Below the pieces are notes generated by a model, which ran no database searches, was not told the DNA's origin, and saw nothing but the letters and a program-made list of their open reading frames with translations. Shown in pieces: positions 16,909-24,949 of a DNA stretch of 36,949 bases (positions within the stretch are counted from its first letter, which is position 1; each line of letters begins with the position of its first letter). Position numbers and translations under genes: made by a program. Origin of the DNA: an uncultured Chlorobiaceae bacterium (GTDB lineage Bacteria; Bacteroidota; Chlorobiia; Chlorobiales; Chlorobiaceae); assembly GCA_903865705.1 (NCBI GenBank), contig CAIPKT010000057.1, positions 1-36,949 of the forward strand. Reading direction: 5' to 3'.

Positions 16909-17757
16909 ATGGCACTTAACAACCTAATGGACATTTCAGCGGCACCTAAAACCCACTGGTTTTCCAACAAAAGTAATGCTGAAGACAATAACATTCAGGC
17001 TAAACTGAAAGCAACGTGCCTAATCCCCCGTCATATCGCCGTTATTATGGACGGAAATGGGCGATGGGCAAGACTGAAAGGAAAAACAAGAATCGAGGGG
17101 CATATTGCCGGGGTAGAGTCGGTCAGGGATATTGTGGAATCCTGCTCTCAGCTTGGCGTTGATTATCTTACCCTTTTTACATTTTCAACAGAAAACTGGA
17201 AACGCCCGGAGCAAGAGATCTCTGCGCTGATGCAGCTTCTTATTAAGGTTCTTGGACGTGAAACCCGTAAACTGCACGACAACAACATCCGTCTCAATGT
17301 TATCGGAGAGATGGATCTTTTGCCGGAAAAGGTGCGGGCCCTCCTGATAAAAGCAATGGAACTGACCAAAAACAACAGCAAACTCATGTTGAACATTGCT
17401 CTCAGTTATAGCGGTCAATGGGATTTGACGCAGGCCTGCAGGGCAATTGCCCTGGATGTCGAGGCAGGGCTGATCAAGGCAAAATCTATTGATGAGCAAC
17501 TGGTGGCGTCATACCTCTCCACCGGTTCCATACCTGACCCCGACCTGCTTATCCGCACCAGTGGAGAATTCCGAATAAGCAACTTTATGCTCTGGCAATG
17601 CGCATATTCCGAAATCTACGTCACCAACACCTACTGGCCCGACTTTCACCGTACACAACTTTATGAAGCCTTACGGGAATTTCAGAACAGGGAACGGAGG
17701 TTTGGACAGACAAGTGAACAAATTGAGAAAACAAATATCTCTACAAGAAAGCTTTAA
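16909..17757 (+). CDS. uppS: Undecaprenyl diphosphate synthase
   Basis: UppS condenses isopentenyl diphosphate units onto farnesyl diphosphate in cis to make the C55 carrier used for peptidoglycan and polysaccharide synthesis. The 282-residue product has the catalytic P-loop IAVIMDGNGRWA (Asp48), FTFSTENWKRP, and the C-terminal LLIRTSGEFRISNFMLWQ and YSEIYVTNTYWPDF. Compared with E. coli UppS there are about 22 extra N-terminal residues before the MDGNGR loop, without recognisable sequence. bamA begins 23 bp downstream, so the two probably form an operon. Confidence 0.95.
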   Translation: MALNNLMDISAAPKTHWFSNKSNAEDNNIQAKLKATCLIPRHIAVIMDGNGRWARLKGKTRIEGHIAGVESVRDIVESCSQLGVDYLTLFTFSTENWKRPEQEISALMQLLIKVLGRETRKLHDNNIRLNVIGEMDLLPEKVRALLIKAMELTKNNSKLMLNIALSYSGQWDLTQACRAIALDVEAGLIKAKSIDEQLVASYLSTGSIPDPDLLIRTSGEFRISNFMLWQCAYSEIYVTNTYWPDFHRTQLYEALREFQNRERRFGQTSEQIEKTNISTRKL

Positions 17758-17780
17758 TCAGATTGATTCCCCTAAATTTC

Positions 17781-20270
17781 ATGAAACAAACGCGAAAACT
17801 GATAACTCTGGTTCTGCTTGCTTTGGCACTCAATGCAGCAGGAAAAACCGTTGAAGCAAAAAGTTTGCCCGTCAAACAGCCCGGTGCTCAAGAACAGTCC
17901 ATAAATAACGCTCCAAAAAAGGAGCTCTACACGGTAACGGCCATCTCTTTCAGCGGTCTTCAATCACTCAGTGAACAGGAATTGACAGCCAGTATCCCGC
18001 TTAAAGTCATGGACAAGATCACCATCCCCGGAACTGAACTCTCGGGAGCGCTGCAATACCTCTGGAAACTGCAGCTTTTCAGCGATATCACGGTTGAAAA
18101 AAACGATCTTGGACAAAATAATATCGCGCTGAAATTCACCGTCACCGAACTGCCTGCGCTCGATCAGGTAACCTTTACCGGCAACAGCAAACTCAACAGT
18201 GAAGATCTGAAGAAGACGGCGGCCCTGGTGACCGGCAAAAAAATCAGCCCGCAGGAACTGCTTACCGCCGCCAACAAAATTGAAAAGTCTTATGCTGCAA
18301 AAGGTTACCTGACAGCCGAAGCAAAATTCAAGTTAGAGGAGAGCGGAAAAAATCAGGTCAAGGCACTTTTCTCGATAACCGAAGGCCCTAAAGTCTCGAT
18401 TGAAAAAATCACCTTTCACGGCAACACCGCCTTCAGCCAGAAAAAGCTGAGAGGAGTTTTCAAAGAGACCAATCAAAACTCATGGTGGCGCAAAATCTTT
18501 GGCACGCCAAAACTTGATAACGAAAAATTTGGTGAAGACAAAAACCTGCTGGTTGAGTTTTACCGCGACAACGGCTATCGCGACGCACGTATCGTGAGTG
18601 ATGCAATCAGCTATACCGAGGACAAAAAAGGACTTTTTCTCGATATTTATCTGGAAGAAGGGTTGAAATACCATATCAGAAACATCACCTGGACGGGCAA
18701 TGCAAAGGCTTTTGCGACAACTGAAATTCTCGACCGTACCTTCCGCATCAAGCAAGGTGATCTCTATAGCCCGAAACTGATACAGGAACGTCTGAACTTT
18801 TCGCAAGATAACTCCGACGTCAGTTCACTCTATCTCGATCGCGGCTACCTCTCCTTCAAGACTAACATTGAAGAGCTGATCATCAAACCCGATCAGGTCG
18901 ATCTGGTTATCACCATGAACGAGGGCGAACAGTTCCAGTTCAACACCATCCTGATCAAAGGCAATACAAAGACAAAAGATCATGTGATCCGCCGTGAGCT
19001 GTACACCATTCCTGGCGACATGTTCAGCCGCAAAAACGTTGTCCGCAGCATCCGCGAATTGAGCATGCTCAACTACTTCGATCCGCAGCAGATTACGCCT
19101 GATATTCAGCCGAATCAGGATAATAACACCGTTGACATGACCTACAATGTCACCGAAAAACAGACCGATACCTTCAACGCTTCGGTAGGCTACAGCGGCA
19201 GCGGCGTTACCGGTGCGCTCGGAGTCACCTTCAGCAACTTCTCGTTGCAGGATATTTTCAACCGCGAGGCCTACAAACCACTGCCACACGGCGACGGGCA
19301 ACAGCTTGGTTTGCAATGGCAGTTCGGAAGCTACAACTACAACACGCTCAGCCTCTCCTTTACCGAACCATGGGCATTCGGCGGTCCGACGGCGGTGGGC
19401 TTTTCGGCATTCAAAACCCACCGGTCTTACTACTTCGATACCAATGACGTTAACAACGCCACAAATATTGACCAATACGGCACCACGCTCTCCATCGGAA
19501 GGCGCCTCACCTGGCCGGACGATTACAGCTCCGTCAACTGGAAGCTGAAATACATTCACAGCGAAGGAGGCCTTTTGAGTCCTGTTTATAACGACATAAA
19601 CGCCCCAACCAAGGCTGACGAATTTTCAATAACACAAACGCTTAGCCGAAACAGCATCGACAGCCCACTCTATCCGCGAAGAGGCAGCAAAAACTGGATC
19701 ACGGCAGAGCTTGCCGGCGGACCACTGCCCGGCACGGTCGATTTCTATAAATTCACCGAAAGCTCAAGCTTTTACTTCCCGATAACCAAAGACGTCATCT
19801 GGAATGTGGCGATGCAGCACGGCTATCTCTCGACCTTCTCGAAGAGTGACTACATCCCTTACACCGAGTACTTCTACATGGGCGGCACGGGCATGTCTTC
19901 GTTGCCCACCATACCGCTGAGAGGCTATGACGACCGGAGCCTCGGTTCAACGCATGGAGACTCAGGCCTCTATAACGGAACCATCTACTCGAAGTTCACA
20001 TCAGAACTGCGCTACCCCTTTACCCTTTCACCATCAATCAGTATTTATGGACTGGTTTTTGCTGAAGCAGGTGGCCTCTGGGAAAACGCACAGGCCGTCG
20101 ATTTTTCGAAGCTGAAAAAATCAGCCGGCCTTGGGCTGCGGCTCTATCTACCCATTATCGGCCAGATCGGACTTGATTACGGCTACGGATTCGATGCCGT
20201 TGAAAGCATTCCTTTAAAGACAAAGCAGGGATGGAGCTTTATGTTCAGCTTCGGCTCGGCCGCCGACTAA
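17781..20270 (+). CDS. bamA: Outer-membrane protein assembly factor BamA (Omp85)
   Basis: BamA folds and inserts beta-barrel proteins into the outer membrane. ATG 17781 gives a proper signal peptide (MKQTRKLITLVLLALALNAA) and an 829-residue protein; an upstream TTG (17763) would add six residues. POTRA-type repeats start at LYTVTAISFSGLQSLSEQEL, LDQVTFTGNSKLNSEDLKK, VSIEKITFHGNTAFSQKKL, YHIRNITWTGNAKAFATTEI and FQFNTILIKGNTKTKDHVI, which makes five. The C-terminal barrel carries the lock motif LRGYDDRSLG and closes with GWSFMFSFG. It lies in the uppS transcript and immediately upstream of an array of barrel genes, its likely clients. Confidence 0.96.
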   Translation: MKQTRKLITLVLLALALNAAGKTVEAKSLPVKQPGAQEQSINNAPKKELYTVTAISFSGLQSLSEQELTASIPLKVMDKITIPGTELSGALQYLWKLQLFSDITVEKNDLGQNNIALKFTVTELPALDQVTFTGNSKLNSEDLKKTAALVTGKKISPQELLTAANKIEKSYAAKGYLTAEAKFKLEESGKNQVKALFSITEGPKVSIEKITFHGNTAFSQKKLRGVFKETNQNSWWRKIFGTPKLDNEKFGEDKNLLVEFYRDNGYRDARIVSDAISYTEDKKGLFLDIYLEEGLKYHIRNITWTGNAKAFATTEILDRTFRIKQGDLYSPKLIQERLNFSQDNSDVSSLYLDRGYLSFKTNIEELIIKPDQVDLVITMNEGEQFQFNTILIKGNTKTKDHVIRRELYTIPGDMFSRKNVVRSIRELSMLNYFDPQQITPDIQPNQDNNTVDMTYNVTEKQTDTFNASVGYSGSGVTGALGVTFSNFSLQDIFNREAYKPLPHGDGQQLGLQWQFGSYNYNTLSLSFTEPWAFGGPTAVGFSAFKTHRSYYFDTNDVNNATNIDQYGTTLSIGRRLTWPDDYSSVNWKLKYIHSEGGLLSPVYNDINAPTKADEFSITQTLSRNSIDSPLYPRRGSKNWITAELAGGPLPGTVDFYKFTESSSFYFPITKDVIWNVAMQHGYLSTFSKSDYIPYTEYFYMGGTGMSSLPTIPLRGYDDRSLGSTHGDSGLYNGTIYSKFTSELRYPFTLSPSISIYGLVFAEAGGLWENAQAVDFSKLKKSAGLGLRLYLPIIGQIGLDYGYGFDAVESIPLKTKQGWSFMFSFGSAAD

Positions 20271-20376
20271 GCCCTGAAAAAAGACCATAAAAAAACAAGT
20301 TATGTTTAAGCGAAAGCCTTTTATTACGCCAAAACAGTTGTATAATCCGTAGGAATCACTTAATTTTCCTCCATAA

Positions 20377-20409
20377 CACACAAGAAATTGTGTGGGCAGT
20401 GTTTTTTTT
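20377..20409 (+). terminator. Hairpin plus T8, bamA terminator or attenuator
   Basis: CACACAA-GAAA-TTGTGTG (20377-20394) is a perfect seven-base-pair stem with a GAAA tetraloop, followed after seven bases by eight T (20402-20409). It lies about 107 bp after the bamA stop. A TATAAT hexamer at 20341-20346, with no good -35, lies just upstream, so the hairpin might instead be in the barrel gene's 5' leader. Confidence 0.5.
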
Positions 20410-20445
20410 GATGCCTTTATTCAAACAAAAACTATGGGGGAAACA

Positions 20446-21225
20446 ATGAAAAAATCTCTTTTATTGCTTACAGCTTTAGCCGTTGCTGGCATGTCGAGTA
20501 CATCGGCACAGGCAGCAACACATTACGTCAGCGGATTTGGCGGTGTTTCGTGGATGCAGAATATGGATGCATCAGACACCTATATTTCTGATCCGGGCTC
20601 AGGAGATCATACCGCAAATTATGACTTAGGTACAGGCTTTACTGTAACCGGTGCCATCGGTTGTGATTACGGCAGCTACCGTCTTGAGGCTGAGGTCGGT
20701 TACCAGACAAATGATTTCAAGTCGGCGATTGACTATACTGATGGTGTTGCTGATAATTACCCTTCAGATGCTATTGGTACCTTATCTGCCAGTTATCCGA
20801 TGAGGGGCGACGTTTCCGCACTCACGCTCATGGGCAACGGCTACTACGATGTCGACCTTGGCAGCAAGGTTGAACTTTACGTAACTGCCGGTGTCGGTGT
20901 CGCTCAGGTCTCCTTCCATGATGTCAATGATACCGGTAGTTGGACTGCAGGATCAGGAGAACTTTCTGGTACTTATATATTTGGTGCGAATAATGATCCC
21001 GGATTCAACGCACACGAAACAACCCTTGCCTGGCAGGTTGGCGCTGGTATTGCCGCTCCGATAGCCGACAACGTCAAGCTGGATCTCCGTTACCGCTACT
21101 TCGCAACAACGGACTTCACCGTTGCTGACATGGGGGAGGAGATGCCTAGCCCTAATAACACCATTTCACGGAACACCAACCTCTCCAGCCACAGCGTCCT
21201 GCTCGGTTTGAGAGTTGATTTCTAA
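20446..21225 (+). CDS. Outer-membrane beta-barrel protein, array copy 1
   Basis: From ATG 20446, behind GGGGGAAACA, the 259-residue precursor has the signal peptide MKKSLLLLTALAVAGMSSTS (cleavage after AQA) and mature start ATHYVSGFGGVSWMQNMD. Alternating strands follow (GAIGCDYGSYRLEAEVGYQ, TLMGNGYYDVDLGSKVELYV, LAWQVGAGIAAPIADNVKLD). It ends SVLLGLRVDF with a terminal Phe for BAM recognition. The fold is that of opacity/OmpA-like eight-stranded barrels. The first about 130 coding bases are nearly identical to copy 2 at 22012. Its upstream leader is unlike those of copies 2 and 3, suggesting that this copy is at the outer edge of the duplication. Ligand unknown. Confidence 0.85.
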   Translation: MKKSLLLLTALAVAGMSSTSAQAATHYVSGFGGVSWMQNMDASDTYISDPGSGDHTANYDLGTGFTVTGAIGCDYGSYRLEAEVGYQTNDFKSAIDYTDGVADNYPSDAIGTLSASYPMRGDVSALTLMGNGYYDVDLGSKVELYVTAGVGVAQVSFHDVNDTGSWTAGSGELSGTYIFGANNDPGFNAHETTLAWQVGAGIAAPIADNVKLDLRYRYFATTDFTVADMGEEMPSPNNTISRNTNLSSHSVLLGLRVDF

Positions 21226-21256
21226 GAGATAAGTTCTTTTGGTCAAGCCTTACATG

Positions 21257-21284
21257 GAGCCCTGCAATGCGGGGCTCTTTTTTT
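21257..21284 (+). terminator. Rho-independent terminator, barrel copy 1
   Basis: GAGCCC-tgcaatgcg-GGGCTC followed by seven T, about 32 bp after the stop codon. The same stem is found after every gene of the array. Confidence 0.9.
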
Positions 21285-21820
21285 ACCCGCCAACCACGTT
21301 GACCACCTTCATGACCGTTGCCGTTCTTTCTTCATTCCTTGTCCAGCAGGGCACGCTGAGCAGTTTTTGACTGTTGAACAACGAAGCACCGCCGACGACG
21401 CGCACATGGTTATACACTTCCGGATCAGCATCTTCCATGATGATAAGCTGCGGGCAAAGTGTTTCAGCAAAAGATAGCTACTCAAGGGGAGAATAGGATG
21501 AGTTACGGTGTTCCGTCTGTTCTCTGCCAACCAGCAGAACATCACACCACTCCACAGGCCACCCGTTTCTCATCACCTGATTATCCGTAACGTGCAGAAT
21601 CATGGCGTCGACCGTACTGTCCAGCGAGAGCATCCTCGCGCCATCGAATGCACCGGAACAGGTTTTATTGACGCACTCCTTAACTGTCCAGACCTCCTTG
21701 CCACTGACAAGACCGGCGTTGATTCCTCTTGCGATGCGTTCCCGCCTTATTGAAAAACTGATATTTTCCGCGCTCCATTCGGCCTCCACAATAATCACAA
21801 CAGGGATTCTCCCGTTACCG
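21283..21820 (-). pseudogene. Decayed 3' end of the ATP-grasp/Mur-like gene
   Basis: Read on the minus strand, this matches residues from about 475 to the C-terminus of the intact protein at 22798-24720: GNGRIPVVIIVEAEWSAENI, then NKTCSGAFDGARMLSLDSTV and PVEWCDVLLVGREQTE. A TGG codon has become TAG at about 21478-21480. Past it the same frame continues (LSFAETLCPQLIIMEDADPE) through a 23-residue segment absent from the intact copy, to a stop at 21283. The 5' three quarters are gone; the break lies at GTTACCG (21814-21820), after which the sequence is the leader of the next barrel gene. Confidence 0.85.
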
Positions 21821-22011
21821 AACGACAAGGATTGAAAACGTATCTCATGCTGAATGTATTGGCTTCTTGAGGATATCCAAACAATCAGAATCCTCCATTT
21901 TTTCCAGTGACACTTTTTGAGATACAAATTAATTACGTTAACTTAAAATTATAAAGCTTGTAATCTTTTTTGACTTGAACTGACAACAAGTAAATCCATA
22001 GGGAGGAAACA
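21814..22011 (+). repeat. Barrel leader repeat, copy before 22012
   Basis: This about 200-bp leader is nearly identical to 24753-24949 before barrel copy 3, including the GGGAGGAAACA ribosome-binding site and a TTTTTTGACTTGAAC stretch about 45 bp before the start codon. Copy 3 has TATAAT where this one has TGTAAT upstream of that stretch. In copy 3 the same DNA includes the region just 5' of the ATP-grasp start codon. Confidence 0.8.
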
Positions 22012-22773
22012 ATGAAAAAATCTCTTTTATTGCTTACAGCTTTAGCCGTTGCAGGCATGTCGAGTACATCGGCACAGGCAGCAACACATTACGTCAGCGG
22101 ATTTGGCGGTGTTTCGTGGATGCAGAATATGGATGCCTCAGAGACCTATATTCAGGATGCTCGTGGAGAAGATTCTTCTACTGACTTGGGTTCAGGTTTG
22201 GCTCTGACCGGAGCTATTGGCTGTGATTACGGCAGCTATCGCTTTGAGGCTGAGGTTGGCTACCAGACAAACAATGTCAAGTCGGCGATTGACTATATTA
22301 ATGGTGATGCTGAGACTTATCCTTCAGATGCTATTGGGACCTTATCTGCCAGTTATCCGATGAGGGGCGACGTTTCCGCACTCACGCTCATGGGCAACGG
22401 CTACTACGACGTCGACCTTGGCAGCAAGGTTGAACTCTACGCAACAGCCGGTGTCGGCGTCGCCCAAGTCTCCTGCCATGATGTCAATGATACCGGTAGT
22501 TGGACAACAAATGGACAAAGTGGATATACGTTATCTCCCAATAATGATCCCGGGTTCAACGGTCACGAAACCACACTTGCCTGGCAGGTTGGCGCAGGTA
22601 TTGCCGCACCGATTGCAGATAACGTCAAACTTGATCTCCGTTACCGCTACTTCGCAACAACGGACTTCACCGTTGCTGACATGGGGTCACATGGTAATTA
22701 TTTCGGTACCAATTCACTCAACACAAACCTCTCCAGCCACAGCGTTCTGCTTGGTTTGAGAGTCGACTTCTAA
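22012..22773 (+). CDS. Outer-membrane beta-barrel protein, array copy 2
   Basis: The 253-residue precursor has the same signal peptide and mature start as copy 1 and a strong GGGAGG ribosome-binding site. Predicted membrane strands are almost unchanged (GAIGCDYGSYRFEAEVGYQ, TLMGNGYYDVDLGSKVELYA, LRYRYFATTDFTVADMG), and it ends SVLLGLRVDF. Differences from copy 1 cluster in likely loops: residues about 44-60 (ETYIQDARGEDSSTD), about 165-180 (TTNGQSGYTLSPNND), and the stretch after VADMG. One Cys (VSCHDVNDT) replaces Phe of copy 1. It is convergent with the ATP-grasp gene, whose stop codon lies 24 bp beyond its own. Confidence 0.85.
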   Translation: MKKSLLLLTALAVAGMSSTSAQAATHYVSGFGGVSWMQNMDASETYIQDARGEDSSTDLGSGLALTGAIGCDYGSYRFEAEVGYQTNNVKSAIDYINGDAETYPSDAIGTLSASYPMRGDVSALTLMGNGYYDVDLGSKVELYATAGVGVAQVSCHDVNDTGSWTTNGQSGYTLSPNNDPGFNGHETTLAWQVGAGIAAPIADNVKLDLRYRYFATTDFTVADMGSHGNYFGTNSLNTNLSSHSVLLGLRVDF

Positions 22774-22797
22774 GGGATTACCTCTCTTGGTCAAGCC

Positions 22798-24720
22798 TTA
22801 CATGGAGCCCTGCAATGCGGGGCTCTTTTTTTTGCTCAGCCCATCGACCACCGTCATGACCGTTGCCGTTCTTTCTTCATTCCCCGCCCAGCAGGGCACT
22901 TCCTTATCACCATCTTCCATGATGATAAGTTGCGGGCAAAGTTTTTCAGCAAAAGAGAGCCACTCAAGGGGAGAATAGGATGGGTTACGGTTTTCCGTCT
23001 GTTCTCTGCCAACCAGCAGAACATCACACCACTCCACAGGCCACCCAGTCCTCATCACCTGATTATCCGTAACGTGCAGAATCATGGCATCGACGGTGCT
23101 GTCTAGGGAGAGCATCCTTGCACCATCGAAAGCACCGGAACAGGTTTTATTGACACAGTGCTCACCGATCCACACCTCCTTGCCACTGACAAGACCGGCG
23201 TTGATTCCTCTTGCGAGGCATTCCCGCTGTATTGAAAAACTGATGTTTTCAAGGCTCCATTCGGCCTCCACAATAATCACAACAGGGATTCTCCCGTTAC
23301 CGCCCTTAAACATGGTGACCAGCATGGTCTTTTGCAAGGTGTTTATCATCCCGGGCCTGGCATTGACCTCACAAATCCAGGCGCCAGTATCGAGGCAGGA
23401 GCGTTCAATATCCGGAATAAGCAGGTCAATGCCGGCAACATCCAGTCGCAGAGCTTTTGCCGCGCGCATTGCCAGTGCGAGATTGTCGGGGTGCACCTGG
23501 AGCAACGGTACGGGTATGAGCACGCCGCCACTCGAACGATTACAGGCTCCCCTGAGCCTGACCCATTGACCGTCTTTCGGAATCGAATTGCCGTCAAGAT
23601 TTTGATCGGCTAACAGCTCTTTTGCCTCTTCGTCAAAGGCAATTGAACGCAGAAGACGGCGATCATCTTCCGCCGTCTCTCGCTGTTGATTCTGCCGTTC
23701 AATCAGGGTCGTGACGGCATCCCTGCCGTTGCCTGTGACTCCTCCCACCACCCGTTCATAGGCGCCAAATACTTCACCACTGGCTACCAGAATCCGATAG
23801 TCGCGCCCCGTCACATGCTTTTCAACAAGTACCTGTTGCGAACACTTTGCAGCAGCCAAAAATGCCCGGGCAACGGACTTGGCCGATTGCAGATTGGTCC
23901 TGACACCCTTCCCGTTATCCAGATCGGCAGGCTTTATGACAACGGGATAGCCCAACACTTCGGCCTGCCGAATGGCCTCCTCCTTACTCCTGACAAGAAA
24001 ATGTTCCGGTACTGGTAACCCCAAAATATGCAAGATATAAGCAGCGGATGGTTTATGGCGAGCAAGCTTCGTAGAAATGACCGGTGTTGTATCAGTAAAA
24101 GTGCTGTCAAGCCAGCGAGCGTTACGGCCAACCCCCAACTGGAAAACATTACCCGTTAAGTGAAACCATTGGATACCCAGTTCAGAGGCTGCTTTCAAAA
24201 TAAATTTCTGGTTCAAGCCTTGCAATTCAGTAAAAGCAAGAGTTTGCTGGAAGCTGCTGAACGATTCTTTGACCTCCTTGAGACCATCAACAAACCTTTC
24301 CTGAAAAGCCAATTTCAAGAGCCGTATGACAAAAACAACTGCCGCTAATGCAGCTCCATGATCCATGCAGGGCTGAAAAATAAGATAGTGATTTGGATTT
24401 TTACCCTCGGTCTTCAGGATACGAGCTGGCTCAAAAACCGGATGATTTGCCTGATTGAGAAGAGCTGAAGGCCACTGCAAAAGGCGCATCAGGACTGGAT
24501 CATTTTCATCAGGCAGAACAAAATCACAGGGCACGCCCAACTCTTTCAAAAAAAAGGCATCAATTTCAGGAAGATTGGGCGGATTTACAATTTCGAGATG
24601 CAGCTTGTAACGCAGCGTTGGCTGATGGAAACCATGGACGTATCCCTGAAAGGCATATGGCTTGCCTGTCAGCTCAAGCGCGGAAAGCGAAGAAGATTGA
24701 GCACTGGCGTTCGAATTCAT
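22798..24720 (-). CDS. Cyanophycin-synthetase-like ATP-grasp protein with degenerate Mur domain
   Basis: The 640-residue protein matches the order of cyanophycin synthetase but stops short of its about 870 residues. Residues 1-210 are a CphA-like N-terminal domain. Residues about 215-465 are an ATP-grasp with VVIKPADLDNGKGV (260-273), VLVEKHVTGRDYRILV, GGVTGNGRDAVTTLIE, VRLRGACNRSSGG, VAGIDLLIPDI and the metal-site EVNARPGM (451-458). Residues about 477-600 align with the Mur-ligase central domain (NKTCSGAFDGARMLSLDSTV, WCDVLLVG), but the GTNGKTT P-loop is replaced by VEAEWSLEN, and the final Mur domain is missing. It could join one amino acid to a peptide or carboxylate, but probably cannot complete both cyanophycin steps. 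The last eleven residues are encoded through the neighbour's terminator hairpin. Confidence 0.8.
   Translation of the reverse strand: MNSNASAQSSSLSALELTGKPYAFQGYVHGFHQPTLRYKLHLEIVNPPNLPEIDAFFLKELGVPCDFVLPDENDPVLMRLLQWPSALLNQANHPVFEPARILKTEGKNPNHYLIFQPCMDHGAALAAVVFVIRLLKLAFQERFVDGLKEVKESFSSFQQTLAFTELQGLNQKFILKAASELGIQWFHLTGNVFQLGVGRNARWLDSTFTDTTPVISTKLARHKPSAAYILHILGLPVPEHFLVRSKEEAIRQAEVLGYPVVIKPADLDNGKGVRTNLQSAKSVARAFLAAAKCSQQVLVEKHVTGRDYRILVASGEVFGAYERVVGGVTGNGRDAVTTLIERQNQQRETAEDDRRLLRSIAFDEEAKELLADQNLDGNSIPKDGQWVRLRGACNRSSGGVLIPVPLLQVHPDNLALAMRAAKALRLDVAGIDLLIPDIERSCLDTGAWICEVNARPGMINTLQKTMLVTMFKGGNGRIPVVIIVEAEWSLENISFSIQRECLARGINAGLVSGKEVWIGEHCVNKTCSGAFDGARMLSLDSTVDAMILHVTDNQVMRTGWPVEWCDVLLVGREQTENRNPSYSPLEWLSFAEKLCPQLIIMEDGDKEVPCWAGNEERTATVMTVVDGLSKKKSPALQGSM
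22805..22833 (+). terminator. Rho-independent terminator, barrel copy 2
   Basis: GAGCCC-tgcaatgcg-GGGCTC followed by eight T, identical in its stem to the copy 1 terminator. It overlaps the 3' coding end of the opposing ATP-grasp gene. Confidence 0.9.
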
Positions 24721-24752
24721 GCGGTCTCAAATAAGGGAGTTAAGAGGATTTT

Positions 24753-24949
24753 GTTACCGAACGATAAGGATTGAAAACGTATCTCATGCTGAATGTATTG
24801 GCTTCTTGAGGATATCCAAGCCATCAGAATCCTCCATTTTTTTCAGTGACACTTTTGAGATACATAATATTTACGTCAATTTGAAATTGTAATGCTTATA
24901 ATCTTTTTTGACTTGAACGGACAACAAGTAAATCCATAGGGAGGAAACA
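24753..24949 (+). repeat. Barrel leader repeat, copy before 24950
   Basis: This is the counterpart of 21814-22011, starting at GTTACCG (24753-24759). It lies between the divergent ATP-grasp and barrel copy 3 genes and probably holds both promoters. TATAAT is present near 24896, but no -35 box stands out at the right spacing. Confidence 0.75.

Noticed and set aside
18825-19559. 244-codon minus-strand frame inside bamA
   Set aside because: It lies wholly antisense to the well-supported bamA coding sequence and its translation shows no domain; it is a codon-bias shadow.
22798-24720. Bona fide cyanophycin synthetase
   Set aside because: It lacks the Mur P-loop and the final Mur domain and is about 230 residues short, and no cyanophycinase is nearby.
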